Origin: Arion vulgaris
Taxonomy: Eukaryota; Mollusca; Gastropoda; Stylommatophora; Arionidae
Assembly: GCA_020796225.1 (NCBI GenBank)
Contig: CM036767.1
Coordinates: forward strand, 15,840,427 to 15,904,426
DNA length: 64,000 bases
Direction of reading: 5' to 3'
The position numbers and the translations under genes were made by a program. Positions 36,830-48,344 of this stretch are shown in pieces. The notes beneath the pieces are model-generated. The model searched no databases, was not told where the DNA came from, and saw nothing but the letters and a program-made list of their open reading frames with translations. The first letter of the stretch is position 1. Every line of letters starts with the position of its first letter.

Positions 36830-37600
36830 CTTTCACAGGATTCTGCTACGCCATCTAACCATCTTTTCCGTGGTCTTCCTCTTGCCTTCTTTCCCGATGT
36901 TCTGTTGTAGAAGACTGTATACTGTGAAGTTTGGATGCATTCTTATTAAGTGGCCAAACCACTTCATTCTTTGTTTATCTATGTAATTCAAGCACGGTTT
37001 TGTGCCAACTTTCTTTCTTATGCTGATGTTGGTGATTCTGTCTTTTCTTGTGTTGTTGGTAACTTTTTCGCAGGCAGCGCATTTCCCATGTAGTTATTTT
37101 TGTGACTGCACTTTGCTCAATGTCCATGTTTGGCTCTGGTAACACAAAGTAGGTATAAAAATGCTGTTGATCATCTGTTGCTTAGCTGCCTGTGAAATTT
37201 TTGGGTGCCTTAACAATGGGGCTAGTTGGTAGGTTACAGCATTTGCTTTTTGTACTCTAGCCTCTATCTCTCTATCCAGTTTTCCGTCTTCTGTGAATAT
37301 GCTTCCTAAGTATTTGAATTCTTTCACTTGGTTTATTTTAGTGCCATTGACATGGATGTCTAGATTATTATATTTTCTTCCCATATTCATTATTTCTGTT
37401 TTAGTGTTGTTGATTTTCATGTCATGTTTTACACAATTTTTGTTCAAGGTGTCAATATGATGTTGTAAATCTTGTTCATTTTGATGTATCAGGCACTGAT
37501 CATCTGCAAACAACAGTTCATTTATTTCATCATTATCTGAATTTGACTCTTGAGTTATTTTATCCATATATGCAATAAGAGTAGTGTTGAGAGGCCACAA
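36830..37600 (-). mobile_element. LINE reverse transcriptase fragment (FADD box)
   Basis: A continuous minus frame of about 168 residues reads LLIAYMDKI-like start, INELLFADDQCLIHQNEQDL, HDMKINNTKTEIMNMGRKYN, QVKEFKYLGSIFTEDGKLD and QQMINSIFIPTLCYQSQTWT. LFADD is the catalytic RT box. Upstream, the frame enters the 79-bp array; downstream are basic and RGR segments in other frames. Confidence 0.9.
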
Positions 37601-39160
37601 CCTTGTCTAACACCTGATGTAATGGAGAACCAGTCAGTCATTCCTTCTGTTGTTCTTAATGTACTCTGAGAGGACACAACCTTGTCTAACACCTGATGTA
37701 ATGGAGAACCAGTCAGTCATTCCTTCTGTTGTTCTTAATGTACTCTGAGAGGCCACAACCTTGTCTAACACCTGATGTAATGGAGAACCAGTCAGTCATT
37801 CCTTCTGTTGTTCTTAATGTACTCTGAGAGGCCACAACCTTGTCTAACACCTGATGTAATGGAGAACCAGTCAGTCATTCCTTCTGTTGTTCTTTCTGTA
37901 CTCTGAGAGGCCACAACCTTGTCTAACACCTGATGTAATGGAGAACCAGTCAGTCATTCCTTCTGTTGTTCTTAATGTACTCTGAGAGGCCACAACCTTG
38001 TCTAACACCTGATGTAATGGAGAACCAGTCAGTCATTCCTTCTGTTGTTCTTAATGTACTCTGAGAGGACACAACCTTGTCTAACACCTGATGTCATGGA
38101 GAACCAGTCAGTCATTCCTTCTGTTGTTCTTAATGTACTCTGAGAGGACACAACCTTGTCTAACACCTGATGTCATGGAGAACCAGTCAGTCATTCCTTC
38201 TGTTGTTCTTTCTGTACTCTGAGAGGACACAACCTTGTCTAACACCTGATGTAATGGAGAACCAGTCAGTCATTCCTTCTGTTGTTCTTTCTGTACTCTG
38301 AGAGGCCACAACCTTGTCTAACACCTGATGTAATGGAGAACCAGTCAGTCATTCCTTCTGTTGTTCTTAATGTACTCTGAGAGGCCACAACCTTGTCTAA
38401 CACCTGATGTAATGGAGAACCAGTCAGTCATTCCTTCTGTTGTTCTTAATGTACTCTGAGAGGACACAACCTTGTCTAACACCTGATGTAATGGAGAACC
38501 AGTCAGTCATTCCTTCTGTTGTTCTTAATGTACTCTGAGAGGCCACAACCTTGTCTAACACCTGATGTAATGGAGAACCAGTCGGTCATTCCTTCTGTTG
38601 TTCTTTCTGTACTCTGAGAGGACAAAACCTTGTCTAACACCTGATGTCATGGAGAACCAGTCGGTCATTCCTTCTGTTGTTCTTTCTGTACTCTGAGAGG
38701 ACACAACCTTGTCTAACACCTGATGTAATGGAGAACCAGTCAGTCATTCCTTCTGTTGTTCTTTCTGTACTCTGAGAGGACACAACCTTGTCTAACACCT
38801 GATGTAATGGAGAACCAGTCAGTCATTCCTTCTGTTGTTCTTTCTGTACTCTGAGAGGACACAACCTTGTCTAACACCTGATGTAATGGAGAACCAGTCA
38901 GTCATTCCTTCTGTTGTTCTTTCTGTACTCTGAGAGGACACAACCTTGTCTAACACCTGATGTAATGGAGAACCAGTCAGTCATTCCTTCTGTTGTTCTT
39001 TCTGTACTCTGAGAGGACACAACCTTGTCTAACACCTGATGTAATGGAGAACCAGTCAGTCATTCCTTCTGTTGTTCTTTCTGTACTCTGAGAGGACACA
39101 ACCTTGTCTAACACCTGATGTAATGGAGAACCAGTCAGTCATTCCTTCTGTTGTTCTTTC
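37591..39160. repeat. 79-bp array (about 20 copies) of an RT-domain segment
   Basis: Unit spacing is 79 bp (37591 to 37670 and onwards). On the minus strand each unit encodes EGMTDWFSITSGVRQGC, the conserved RT motif just before the palm. The array therefore lies within, and is built from, the RT gene of the LINE at 36830-37600. 79 is not a multiple of three, so the frame is destroyed. Confidence 0.95.
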
Positions 39161-39295
39161 GGGGACATAAAATCCTAACTGGAACAGTTTTGCAACAGCT
39201 GTTCTAGCCATGCATCCATTACATTTCTCAGGTTCCGTCCCCCCTGTCCTACACCGCCCTAAAAGCGGTATTACAGGCAGTAATGACATGTTGGG
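39159..39295 (+). repeat. SINE family A, 5'-truncated
   Basis: It joins the end of the 79-bp array at TTCGGGGACATAAAATCC and continues with TAACTGGAACAGTTTTGC and CCGCCCTAAAAGCGGTATTA. Confidence 0.8.
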
Positions 39296-39371
39296 GAGAA
39301 ACAAAGAGAAACAGAGCAGATGTTGGGAGAAAAATTAGGAGAAACAGAGAGATAGCATATATGAAGCTGAT

Positions 39372-39511
39372 CAGTGGCGGCTCGTCATTAAGGGCCAGTG
39401 GAGCCGGGCCCCACCAAAAATAATGTATAATGTGTATTTATTATTTTATAAATTAAAATATAGCAACCAAAAACCATGATTTATCCGGAAAAATGTCACG
39501 AGCCGCCACTG
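39372..39511. mobile_element. hAT-type MITE (GGCGGCTCGT family), 140 bp
   Basis: The ends CAGTGGCGGCTCGT / ACGAGCCGCCACTG form a perfect 14-bp inverted repeat. Flanks AAGCTGAT (39364-39371) and AAGCAGAT (39512-39519) are an 8-bp duplication with one mismatch. Confidence 0.9.
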
Positions 39512-39659
39512 AAGCAGATGTTAGGAGAAAATGTCACAAAGTCTCTTACCAGCTTCGCAAATGTCAGTAATATGTAAGCTCTACCATACTGACTAATAAG
39601 CCTTTATCATGTTTCAACAAAAGTATATTTGATTAATATTTGATTAAGACCATCATCAT

Positions 39660-40090
39660 TACAACATCATCATTAAGGTGCGTATCCTTTATAGGAAGTT
39701 GCTCTCTTTGCAGCACATCTGAAATTCACTCTGTCTCTTGCCAGTTCACCCACTTCGTCGATGGTCATGTTCATGGTTTCTTTAATATCTTGTAGCCATC
39801 TTCTTCTTGGTCTGCCTCTGCGTCCTGGGACCCTGCCCTCTAGTATTGTTCTTTCCAGGCCATCGTGACGCTTGATGTGACCAAAGTATGTAATTTTTCT
39901 GTATAGTATGTTGTTTATCAGCCAATTCTCTTTAATATTTAGTTCTTTCAGGACATCAGTGTTCTTTCTTTTTCTGTCCATGGTATTCGTAGGATCTTTC
40001 TGTAGCATTTAGTTTCGAAGGACTGGATTTTCGTTCTTAATTTTTGTGTAATAGTCCATGATTCACAACCATAAGTAGCCACTGGGAAAT
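39660..40090 (-). mobile_element. LINE C-terminal fragment, well preserved
   Basis: The minus frame gives RKNTDVLKELNIKENWLINN, KITYFGHIKRHDGLERTILE, GRVPGRRGRPRRRWLQDIKE and TIDEVGELARDRVNFRCAAK, nearly colinear with the 16985-17880 copy. Confidence 0.88.
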
Positions 40091-40094
40091 GCAT

Positions 40095-40366
40095 GATCTC
40101 AATAGTGTTAAAATCATTACACTTCAGTGAATATCCATATCTGCCTCGATCTCTTTCTTACACAAGAAGATCTCAGCAGCAGTGCCAAAGCTCTGTAGCA
40201 CAGACGAGGGTCCTGAGATCATTTTGAAGATGGTGAAAATTGTATAGGAATTTTATTTTTATATTTTCTAATGAGTTTTGTCCAGGTGGTGGCTTTGCGG
40301 TCTACTCTTGTTGATTTTCAACTGTCAATGGTTCTTTTACGTGCTAAACTTTAGCACAAGTTATTG
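40095..40366 (-). repeat. SINE family F, 3' part, split by a LINE
   Basis: It has TCTTACACAAGAAGATCTC, then GCAGTGCCAAAGCTCTG and GGTTCTTTTACGTGCTAAAC. It breaks off where the RNase H LINE begins, and the head half resumes at 40776-40935. Confidence 0.8.
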
Positions 40367-40775
40367 GTTACTAAACTGACGTCAAACTGACCCAAAGGTG
40401 TTCAGTCTCCCCCAACAGATATCGAAGAGTATGTATACTGATGGTTCCCGTGGCTAGCTGATTAAACACACCTCCCACTCTGCCCCTCAGACATCCAGTT
40501 CTACTTGTACAACGGGTAACTCCAAACTGCTTAAATCGCTTGATCGATTCAATATCTATTTTAGTGTCCTCATCCAACAGACAGTCGCGAAGAGACCGAA
40601 GAACATCCCCTTATCCATCTTCAACTCCCAACAATCGATGCTGTTGATGCAAGCATGTCCGCTCTCTCATTACCGTAAACACCAACATGCCCGGGACAGT
40701 ATATCCACGTAGGCTGCTGGAGGTTAGAAACTTCTATAGACGACATCCACTCATACCGAAACCTGCCACAAGACT
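40367..40775 (-). mobile_element. LINE RNase H fragment inserted in a SINE
   Basis: The minus strand reads WMSSIEVSNLQQPTWIYCPG, HVGVYGNERADMLAS and DEDTKIDIESIKRFKQFG. The CPGHVGVYGNERAD motif is an intact RNase H signature. It splits a family F SINE; CACAAG is present at both edges as a possible short target duplication. Confidence 0.85.
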
Positions 40776-40935
40776 TAGATGCATACTTCGATAAGACGAG
40801 GAACGTCATTTCATCTACACTGAGATCAACGATCTTTTTTTAAAAACATTCCGATTACTCTAGGTGGGGAGCGAACAAAAGAGCCTTGAAGCGAGGGGCG
40901 AACGTTTACCTCTACATCTCAGAGTCCCACAGCCT
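40776..40935 (-). repeat. SINE family F, head part
   Basis: It continues 40095-40366 with ATAAGACGAGGAACGTC, ACACTGAGATCAACGATC and, in minus sense, a tRNA-like head with GCTCCCCACC. Orientation and content match 53470-53916. Confidence 0.7.
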
Positions 40936-40973
40936 ATCTGATGTTTTGTTGCACACTGGTGTAACCTAAAAGG

Positions 40974-41212
40974 GGTTTATAGCCGAAGCATTGACTTCAT
41001 TACACCGGGTTTTACCTTATATGACTCGTCCCCTTTCCGCAGAAATCGAACGCCACCTGCCGAGAGTATTGCACAAAGCACAAACTCCGTAGCTCTTGCA
41101 ACAATCCTAGGGTTTCTGACAAAATGGTGAACAGAATGGTGTGGCTCGAATTCAAACCCCGACCTTCGGATCGCAAGACAAGGGCTTAACCATTTAACCA
41201 CAGGGACCCCCT
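40974..41212 (-). repeat. SINE family E copy
   Basis: The minus strand has TGGTTAAATGGTTAAGCCC, a B-box-like GGTTTGAATTC, CCTAGGATTGTTGCAAGAGC, TCTCGGCAGGTGGC and GGTGTAATGAAGTCAATGC. Confidence 0.85.
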
Positions 41213-41214
41213 TA

Positions 41215-41865
41215 AAGATATGACTATTGGTCATCACACTGGCTATACTGTCTGTTACACCTATTTAACTAAATTAAAAAGTTGGACTCAATTATTGAGG
41301 TAGTATTTTAACAAAATAATCCAGTACTCATAAACTTTGTCTGTCAGAAATGGAAGAAAAATACTGTGATCAATATGCATGAAGGCGTCAACCATAATCC
41401 ATAATTTTTTGTTTAAACTTCAGACACATTTATATTGAAATGTATGCTGAATTATCTAGTAAACTGGCTTTGCAACATCTTACAAAATACTGTGAGCCAT
41501 TGATTTTTCATTTTGCTAGCTTATGTGATACCAAACATGCACGTCTTTGTCCTAAAACGCAAATTTATTAAGTATCATATAAGCCACTCCTAAGTTTTCT
41601 CCAGATCTGATCTGATTCGCTCTGACAACCTCACATTTATAAGTTTCCGTAAATCTCCTTTAATAGCTCAGAATGACACAGGTTAATCTAAAGTATTAAT
41701 TCTCAATTTGAGGATTTTCTGAACATTTATTTTGGAATGTTTGTAATAAATGTTGAAGAAGAATCCTGCATGTTTGCGATATCCTAAATATGATAGCAAA
41801 AAGAGCTTTTAAAATGAACAAACTGTTCATTATTGGAGACCATCACTTAAAGACAAAATGGAGAA
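41215..41865. other. AT-rich intergenic sequence, nothing recognised
   Basis: No coding frame, tRNA-like box, LINE motif or tandem repeat stands out. Confidence 0.5.
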
Positions 41866-41867
41866 AG

Positions 41868-42246
41868 CCAAGGATTGACTTCATTGCACCGGGTTTTACC
41901 CCATATGGTTGGCCCCTCTCCCAGAAATAGCACGCCACCTGCGAGAGTATTGCACAAAGCATGAACTCCGTAGCTCCAGCAACAATCAAAGGGGCTCTGG
42001 AAAAACTGTCTAAATCTGAAGGAGTGACTTCACTGCCCTGGATTTTACTTATACATGGCTCGGTGTCTCTCCGCAGAAATGTCACACCATCTGCCGAGAG
42101 TATTGCACAAAGCACAAACTCTGTAGCTTCTGCAACAAACCTAGGATCTCTGGAAAAATTACACTCATGGACAGAACAACGAATCGGATTCAAACCACTG
42201 ACCTTCAGAATGCAAGAGCTTAACCACTTAGTTCAGAGACCCCCAT
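41868..42246 (-). repeat. Two SINE family E copies in tandem
   Basis: The first (41868-42008) lacks its tRNA-like head. The second (42015-42246) is complete, with GGTTTGAATCC as B box and GTGGTTAAGCTC at the right end. Both run on the minus strand. Confidence 0.8.
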
Positions 42247-42249
42247 GGC

Positions 42250-42670
42250 TAGGACATATCTTCAATAACTAGCGTATGAGAAAAGAAGGCCTGAATGGCA
42301 AAATAAAACATGGAGAAAAACTGTGGAGAGAGAGTTCAAAGATTGTAGCCTGATTTGAGAAACAATTGATAGAATCGCTGCAGAACGACAACAATGGAAA
42401 TCTCTTGTGGAATCTTTATGTGTGAAACAGGACGCGCATACAATATAAAGAGATCGGATACTAGAGCTAAGGGAAGATGAAGAAAAATATGGATAGACAA
42501 TATCAAGACTACACTACATAAACACGGATATAAAGTAAGGGTGACTCATCTGGCCCTGGAACGCAAATTAAAGCTCCCATCAAAACGCTTAACAGCAAGC
42601 GTGGACAGCCAACTCCATCTTCCACCTGGGAATAGACAATAGATAGACAGGACACAAAGAGGATATAGAT
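42250..42670 (+). mobile_element. Two LINE 3' remnants joined
   Basis: The first part (to ~42430) resembles 62495-62850 (GGAGAAAAACTGTGGAGAGA, GACAACAATGGAAATC). The second repeats 27980-28190 (ATATCAAGACTACACTACAT, AAACACGGATATAAAG). The two lineages meet near 42435. Confidence 0.7.
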
Positions 42671-43435
42671 AGGTAGATAGATACTAAGTTTGACTTCAAT
42701 TCTAAGCATTTCCTCAGTTTCTATACATTCATTATTCTCGACAACTCTGATCCTGCGGTTAGCAGCCCGAGAAAAGAAACTTGGCCCGTTAACACAGAGC
42801 TTCGTGAGAAACTGTACGGAGGGATGGAGTCCCTCAAAGCAACAGTCAAATTCATGATAAAAGTTGGTTCATCAGTCTAGGTGGGGATTGAGAGAGAGAT
42901 CTTGATGAGGTCATATATCTGATATCAAATATTGACCTTAGAACAGAAATACAAATATCTAGATTTACTTTCTAAAATGTGCATGCATAATAGAAGTTCT
43001 TGCTGCCAACAAATAGTGATAAGTATTACATGCAGCCACATCTAAGGTTGATCTCTTGATTATGATTGAAATAGTAATATGAATTGTATAGTTATCACTA
43101 TTAACACATTAACTACCAAGTGCTGCAGTATGCACCAGTTTGTCTTTCCATGCGCCATGTCCTGCACACTGCCCCAAGATTTATTCCATTCTCAAATTGT
43201 CTCAAAATATATGTAAACGCATTCAACTTGTTACATGTTCTGAATTTATTTTCTCCACATTCTGCTAGCCTGGATAAAATAAATAGATTCATCTACAAAA
43301 TCACAAGTCATTCATCAAATTTGGTTTTAAAAAATTAAAACTTCATCTTAAATTGTACATACATCTGTGGGGAAAAGAATGAATAAAAATTAATTCAGCC
43401 ACAATGTGCTTTAGAGTGCGGTAGTCAATGTAGTA
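42670..43435. other. AT-rich intergenic sequence, nothing recognised
   Basis: No supportable feature. A TTAACTACCAAGTGC stretch near 43105 recalls the piggyBac-like MITE ends but has no partner. Confidence 0.4.
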
Positions 43436-43545
43436 AATAAAGAAAAATTTAACCTGAACAGTTTTCGATGACTGCACTAGCCATGCGCCATTAAATTCCT
43501 CAAGCTCATATCCCCTTGTCCTACACTGTCAAAGGCAGTTTCTTC
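43435..43545 (+). repeat. SINE family A, truncated
   Basis: Only the body is left: TTAACCTGAACAGTTTTCG, TGACTGCACTAGCCATGCGC and TGTCCTACACTGTCAAAGGC. Confidence 0.75.
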
Positions 43546-43780
43546 TTCTTCAAACGCTCTATATCGACCACTTGTTGACCACTCTGTAGGATTTGTATGA
43601 TCTGAAGAGCAATTATATGTTGTGTCAGTTATGCGCTACAAGTAGCCAGCACATCTGATTTCTGCTACGCTTTTTATTTACTAGGAGCTTCCTATGCCCT
43701 ATCTCAGTTGCATCTTATTACATGCCTTGTAGGTCGCAGTGTTACTATTCTTTGCTCTCTTTGCAAGCCCCGGCATTACA
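43541..43780 (-). repeat. SINE family C copy
   Basis: On the minus strand: a GGGGCTTGCAAAGAGAGC head, AGAATAGTAACACTGCGAC, the CATGTAATAAGATGCAACTG core (diverged) and a GAAGAAGAAG tail. Confidence 0.75.
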
Positions 43781-44184
43781 CAGGTGACACAGGCAGTAAA
43801 TAGAGAGTCAATGTGTTAACATTATCATTCCCCACAGAACATCTCCCTGCCACCATTGCTCACTTTCTCTGGTTTCGATTCTGGGTAGCAACTTTCATCT
43901 TGCTCAATCTTTGACAATAAACCAATGAAGCAACAAATGGCCTTCAAACAACGTTCAGAAACAGCAACCAGACATCAAATATTAAATGGTTCTGCCATTT
44001 TATGAGAATGAAGCCAAATCGATGACCAATTTGTCACCAACAAAAGTAGAAGGTTTGGTCTGAGAACACCAAGAAGAACAAGGGGCAGGCGGACAGATAA
44101 TGTCACAGAAATAGGATCTAAAGGTAAAAAATTGACCTGAATGCACTAAGTTTCTCAATATGGCGTGTTCACGTTCTTTGCAAA

Positions 44185-44600
44185 AATGGCTTGTCATCTG
44201 CCGAGACTATTTTATAGTGCTCAGTGACTCTCCGTAGAAATTGCTTCCCACCTGTCGAGAGTATTTCACATAACTCTGCCATTCTCAGCAGAATTACCAT
44301 GTCACCTGACAAGAGTATTCACATGGTCTTTACTCTCCGTAGAAATATCATGTCACCTATCAAGATATTTCACATGGTTCGTCACTTCTCCAGAAATGCC
44401 AGTCACCTGTCGAGAGTATTTCACATGGCTCTGTGTCTCTCTGCAGAAATACCATGTCACCTATATAAAGTATCTCACATAGCTCCAGCTCTGTGACTCT
44501 CCATGAATATGCCATGTCATCTGTCAAGAATATCTCACATGGCTTGATTACTTTCCATTGAAATGGCATGTCACTTATCAAAAGCATTTCACAAAGCATA
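44185..44600 (-). repeat. ~54-bp array (about 8 copies) of a SINE E body segment
   Basis: The units contain CTCTCCGTAGAAAT, GCCATGTCACCTGTCGAGAG and TATTTCACATGGCT. This is the mid-body of family E (compare 41050-41100). The right-most unit runs on into a normal E 5' body (AACTCTGTAGCTCCAGCAAC) up to ~44720. Confidence 0.85.
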
Positions 44601-44770
44601 AACTCTGTAGCTCCAGCAACAATCCTAAGGGATAACAGAAACAAAAATTCACTAGTGAATCAAAGAACACTGTCTGGATTCAAACTCACGACCCGAACAA
44701 CATCTAAGAAATACTATGACAATATGGACTCACAATAATCACTGTAACACACTTGATCCAACAACAATAG

Positions 44771-44842
44771 TTTCATACAATACTTCATACAATACTTCAT
44801 ACAATACTTCATACAATACTTCATACAATACTTCATACAATG
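44771..44842. repeat. 12-bp tandem repeat (about 6 copies)
   Basis: A perfect repeat of ACTTCATACAAT. Confidence 0.95.
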
Positions 44843-45261
44843 TTTCATTGTTTAAGTGGTTAGACAAAAAAATGAACAAACCAAAACAACTTTGCTGTGC
44901 TGTGTGTGCTTTCATTTTTAAGGCATGCAAGGACTGTTTCATAACTTTCATCTGGGTCTCTAGAGTTCCCCGCCATGCTGTTATTCATTTATCTCTCGCT
45001 CTCTCTCTCTCTATCTCTCTCTTTCATAGCATAATTCTGAATAAACAGATCTGTTTAATTAAATTTCTGAATACAAAAAAACTAGATAGAATTTTACAAA
45101 TAAAGTTTAACATATCTAAAACTGTATCAGTAAATTATCTGTACAAATGTGTCTTCTAATGGGTATTATTTATTGTTCCTTTGAGGATCATCTTCATCAC
45201 ACATCAGACATCCATAATTGCTTGGATCTCCTTCAAAGCATGCATTTCAGTGTGTTTAGAC

Positions 45262-45648
45262 CATAGGTTCCCAAAGTGGGTGGTACCGTTACCTAGTGGG
45301 CACTGAAGTCTTCTAGGGAGCGATAGTGGGTTCAAAAGTATTTGGGGGACGTTCGGGTGACCTAGGAGTTGGTGACTCTATATAGAAGAAATTAATAATA
45401 TATATTTAAAAATAAATTATTTCTGGGATTTTGCGATTGCATAACTGTGTTCGAGATGAAGCACATATTGATCACTACATTTTCAATACTTTAACGGCAG
45501 AAGCAGTAATGTATTATTAGTTGCTATTTACGTTTAAACTGCTTGAACGCTGCAAACTGTTATAAAATGGTGCGATAGAGAGTGGGGGTGTTACAACATT
45601 TATGTCTCGCAAAGTGGGCGGTGACCTGAAAAAGTTTGGGAACCTATG
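45262..45648. mobile_element. hAT-type MITE (CATAGGTTCCCAAA), TSD GTTTAGAC
   Basis: This 387-bp element has termini CATAGGTTCCCAAAGTGGG / AAGTTTGGGAACCTATG. Perfect 8-bp duplications GTTTAGAC lie at 45254-45261 and 45649-45656. Its length, TSD and termini place it in hAT. Its termini differ from the SPIN-like and GGCGGCTCGT elements. No transposase. Confidence 0.9.
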
Positions 45649-45844
45649 GTTTAGACTAACAACTAACGTTCTGTGTTGATTGATGTGTCTAACAGAGTTT
45701 CACTCAGGGTTTTTTCCGTCTTGCCACATCTATCAGTGTACATAACTTGCGCAACCGAGATAGAGAATACCCTTTATCTTCATTGAAATCTTCAGAGCAT
45801 AATATTCTCTTAGAGCATTGACGATGTCGCTTTTGTGCATAGAA

Positions 45845-46035
45845 AACCCGTCTGCCCAATGTGTTCGTAGCGCATTGGACGACGGGTGACAAGCCCCCTG
45901 TGAGTGCAGTTCAATTTCGCGGGCTGGCAGAAAAGCCACAGGTTCTCCAGATTTACGGTGTTTGTGGCACCAAACTGAAGGGTTATGATGTCCATGGCAC
46001 CGAGCTGAAAGCTCATGTGCTTCTGGATAAAAAAA
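45845..46035 (+). repeat. SINE family J copy
   Basis: Plus strand: TTCGTAGCGCATTGGACGAC, a B-box-like GCAGTTCAATTTCG, GGCAGAAAAGCCACAGG and a GTGCTTCTGGATAAAAA end. Confidence 0.85.
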
Positions 46036-46074
46036 AACATTTTAAGCACTACGTTCTATTAACTCTTATTTAAT

Positions 46075-46500
46075 GCTTCAGAAGTTCCAGAATGGCAGGA
46101 TGCAGTATGAGTGAATGTCACTGATAGAGGTTTCTAGCCTCCAGAGACTCATGTGGATCTACTGTCCTGGGCATGCGAGTGTTAGCGGCAATGAGAGAGC
46201 AGACAAGCTTGCATCAATTGTTCAGGAGTTTAGCATGGATAAGGAGATGTTCTTGGTTTCTTGTCGACCTACTGTTGGATGAGGCACTAAAATTTACGTT
46301 TAATATATCAAGTGATTTAAGGAGTTTGAAATTAAGTGTTGTGAAAGTAGAGCTTGATGCTTGAGGGGCAGAGTAAGGAGTGTGTTTAACCAGCAAGCCA
46401 CTGGAACCATCAGTATGCATACCCTTTGACATCTATTCGGGACGACTGAGCACCTATGGGTCTGCCCGGAGTGTTGTGACTAAAGTACAGTAACCATAAC
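46075..46500 (+). mobile_element. LINE RNase H fragment
   Basis: The plus strand reads IYCPGHASVSGNERADKL-like sequence in shifted frames, then VDLLLDEALKFTFNISS. It is the plus-oriented relative of 3470-4130. Confidence 0.7.
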
Positions 46501-46574
46501 TCTCTCCATACCACTAATGTTACCAAGTTCCAACTACAACTGTTTTATACCATTTTTTAAAATTACACACACAC

Positions 46575-46814
46575 CCATGTGTTGTAAGGGCTCACAAGGG
46601 GAGCAAAGAATAGTAACACTGCCACCTACAAGGCATGTCATAAGAGGCAAATGAGGTAGGAGCCTAGGGAACATAGCACCACAGAAATCGGATGTGCTGG
46701 CATACTTGTAGGTGCAAAACTGGCACAGTGTACAATTGCTCTTAGGCTCAGATCACATAGAGATCACAAACAATGGTTTAACAAATGGTTGATGTGAAGC
46801 GTTCAAAGAAGATC
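46575..46814 (+). repeat. SINE family C copy
   Basis: Head GTAAGGGCTCACAAGGGGAG, AGAATAGTAACACTGCC, core GTCATAAGAGGCAAATGAGG, then ATACTTGTAGGTGC, ending near CAAAGAAGA. Confidence 0.8.
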
Positions 46815-46985
46815 ATCTTATGTTAAGTACCAGAGCAATATTTCCTTTATCAGAAGGCTTGGCCACATCCAGTTGACCTAAAAACTAAGCTGTGGGGAAA
46901 CCTGACAGACTTGAAGCTGACTGCCCAGTTTGTGGTTCACAGTAAACTAAGCGCATGACTAGAGGATCGCTGAAGAAGAAGAATA
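46815..46985 (+). mobile_element. LINE 3' end with GAAGAA tail
   Basis: It carries GGGGAAACCTGACAGACTTG, CTGCCCAGTTTGTGGTTCAC and AGGATCGCTGAAGAAGAAGA. The same closing block in minus sense is at 20215-20520. Confidence 0.65.
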
Positions 46986-47289
46986 TCAGAATGCTCAACA
47001 ACAAAAATTGTATTTAATAAATTCACTTGCTGTATTTTTCATAAATTTATACATAAATAACATCAAATAAATCGTGTGAATTTTTGTTATGAAACATTTT
47101 GGCACGTGAAGATGGGTTGTCAGAAAATTGGTACTGTCCAAATGGTTTACCAGGTTGCTAGTCGTATTACAGAAGTTAATACATACATAAGCACTTGAAG
47201 TGCCACAAAATAGCTGTCAGAACATTAATCAAATGAACAATTTGATGTTTAAAGCATTAACAAAATAATGGTACACACAAATTTAATAA

Positions 47290-47960
47290 TAATAATAATT
47301 CCTCTCATCCGTATAACGTTACAAGGGCCTGCAGGCAATTTTTCCATACCGTTCTATCCTGGCAACTCGCTCAATCTCCTCCATGGAACTGAGACCGATA
47401 TTTCTTGCCTCTCTCAGCAAAGTTCATTTCAAGGTCTCCTTAGGTCGACCTCTCTTTCTTGAACCCTTGCATCCCACTTCAATGCCTGCTTTGATATTCG
47501 TTGATCATTTCTTCTCAAGTTGTATCCAACATATCTCCATCTTTTCTTTCTTATAATAGTTGTCACTCTTGGTTGACCAGACATTTCTCTGATTTTCTCC
47601 TAAATTCATTCCATTTTATATTCTTTTTTTTTCACAGACATCTATTTTCAAATGCATTCAACTTGCTTTCTATATCTTTAGTCATTTTCCAACTCTCGCT
47701 AGCATATGTTAGGATTAATACAACATTTTAATTGAAAATTCGTAATTTAGTTTTAATACTATATAACTTGCAGTTCCATATATTTTATTTAGACTTTTAA
47801 AAGCTGATGTTGCTTTGCCAATTCGAATCATAATTTCTTTTTAACATTTCCTGTGCAATCAAAATTGCTACCTAAATAGGTGAACTGCTCTGTTATTTTT
47901 ATCATTTTAGATTCCAGGGTGATATCTGCATTACTTGCCATAGGTGTCTTCATTATATTT
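47290..47960 (-). mobile_element. LINE 3' part (SGQPLVTT family)
   Basis: Minus strand: CGACCTAAGGAGACCTTG, GAGAGGCAAGAAATATCGG and the MSGQPRVTT region near 47570-47580. It is the longest copy of this lineage but heavily decayed. Confidence 0.7.
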
Positions 47961-48344
47961 GTTTTTTCATAGTTTAGTTAGTTAGTTAGTCTTTCCTCTT
48001 GGGCCTGTGGGCGCGCATAGGGCAGAGGTCATAGCTCTCATGCCTCGGTCGTTGCTATCTGTTTTAGGTCTTTAATGTTTGCTAGGCCCATCGTTGAGCC
48101 TTCTCTGATGATGGTTCTACGAGTCTCTCTTGGTTTCATAGCTTATCTCCTTTTTTATAATTAATAATATTTACTCGCAAATTTGGCTCCATCAAATTTA
48201 GATCAATATCAGAATGTACATAATCAAAGTACAAAGTCACCAAAGAAATATTGGATTCTTCATGACATCAGTTACATGCATACAAATCAGATACAGCATC
48301 ACATAAAATCTAGGGAAAACAATGTAGTGTTTACATCTAAACCA

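Noticed and set aside
30843..39160. CRISPR array
   Set aside because: Repeats are head-to-tail without unique spacers, unit lengths are 48-79 bp, no cas genes are present, and the DNA is eukaryotic.
44716..45159. Plus-strand ORF with SYNT repeats
   Set aside because: It runs through a 12-bp microsatellite and (CT)n; no conserved segment or splice context.
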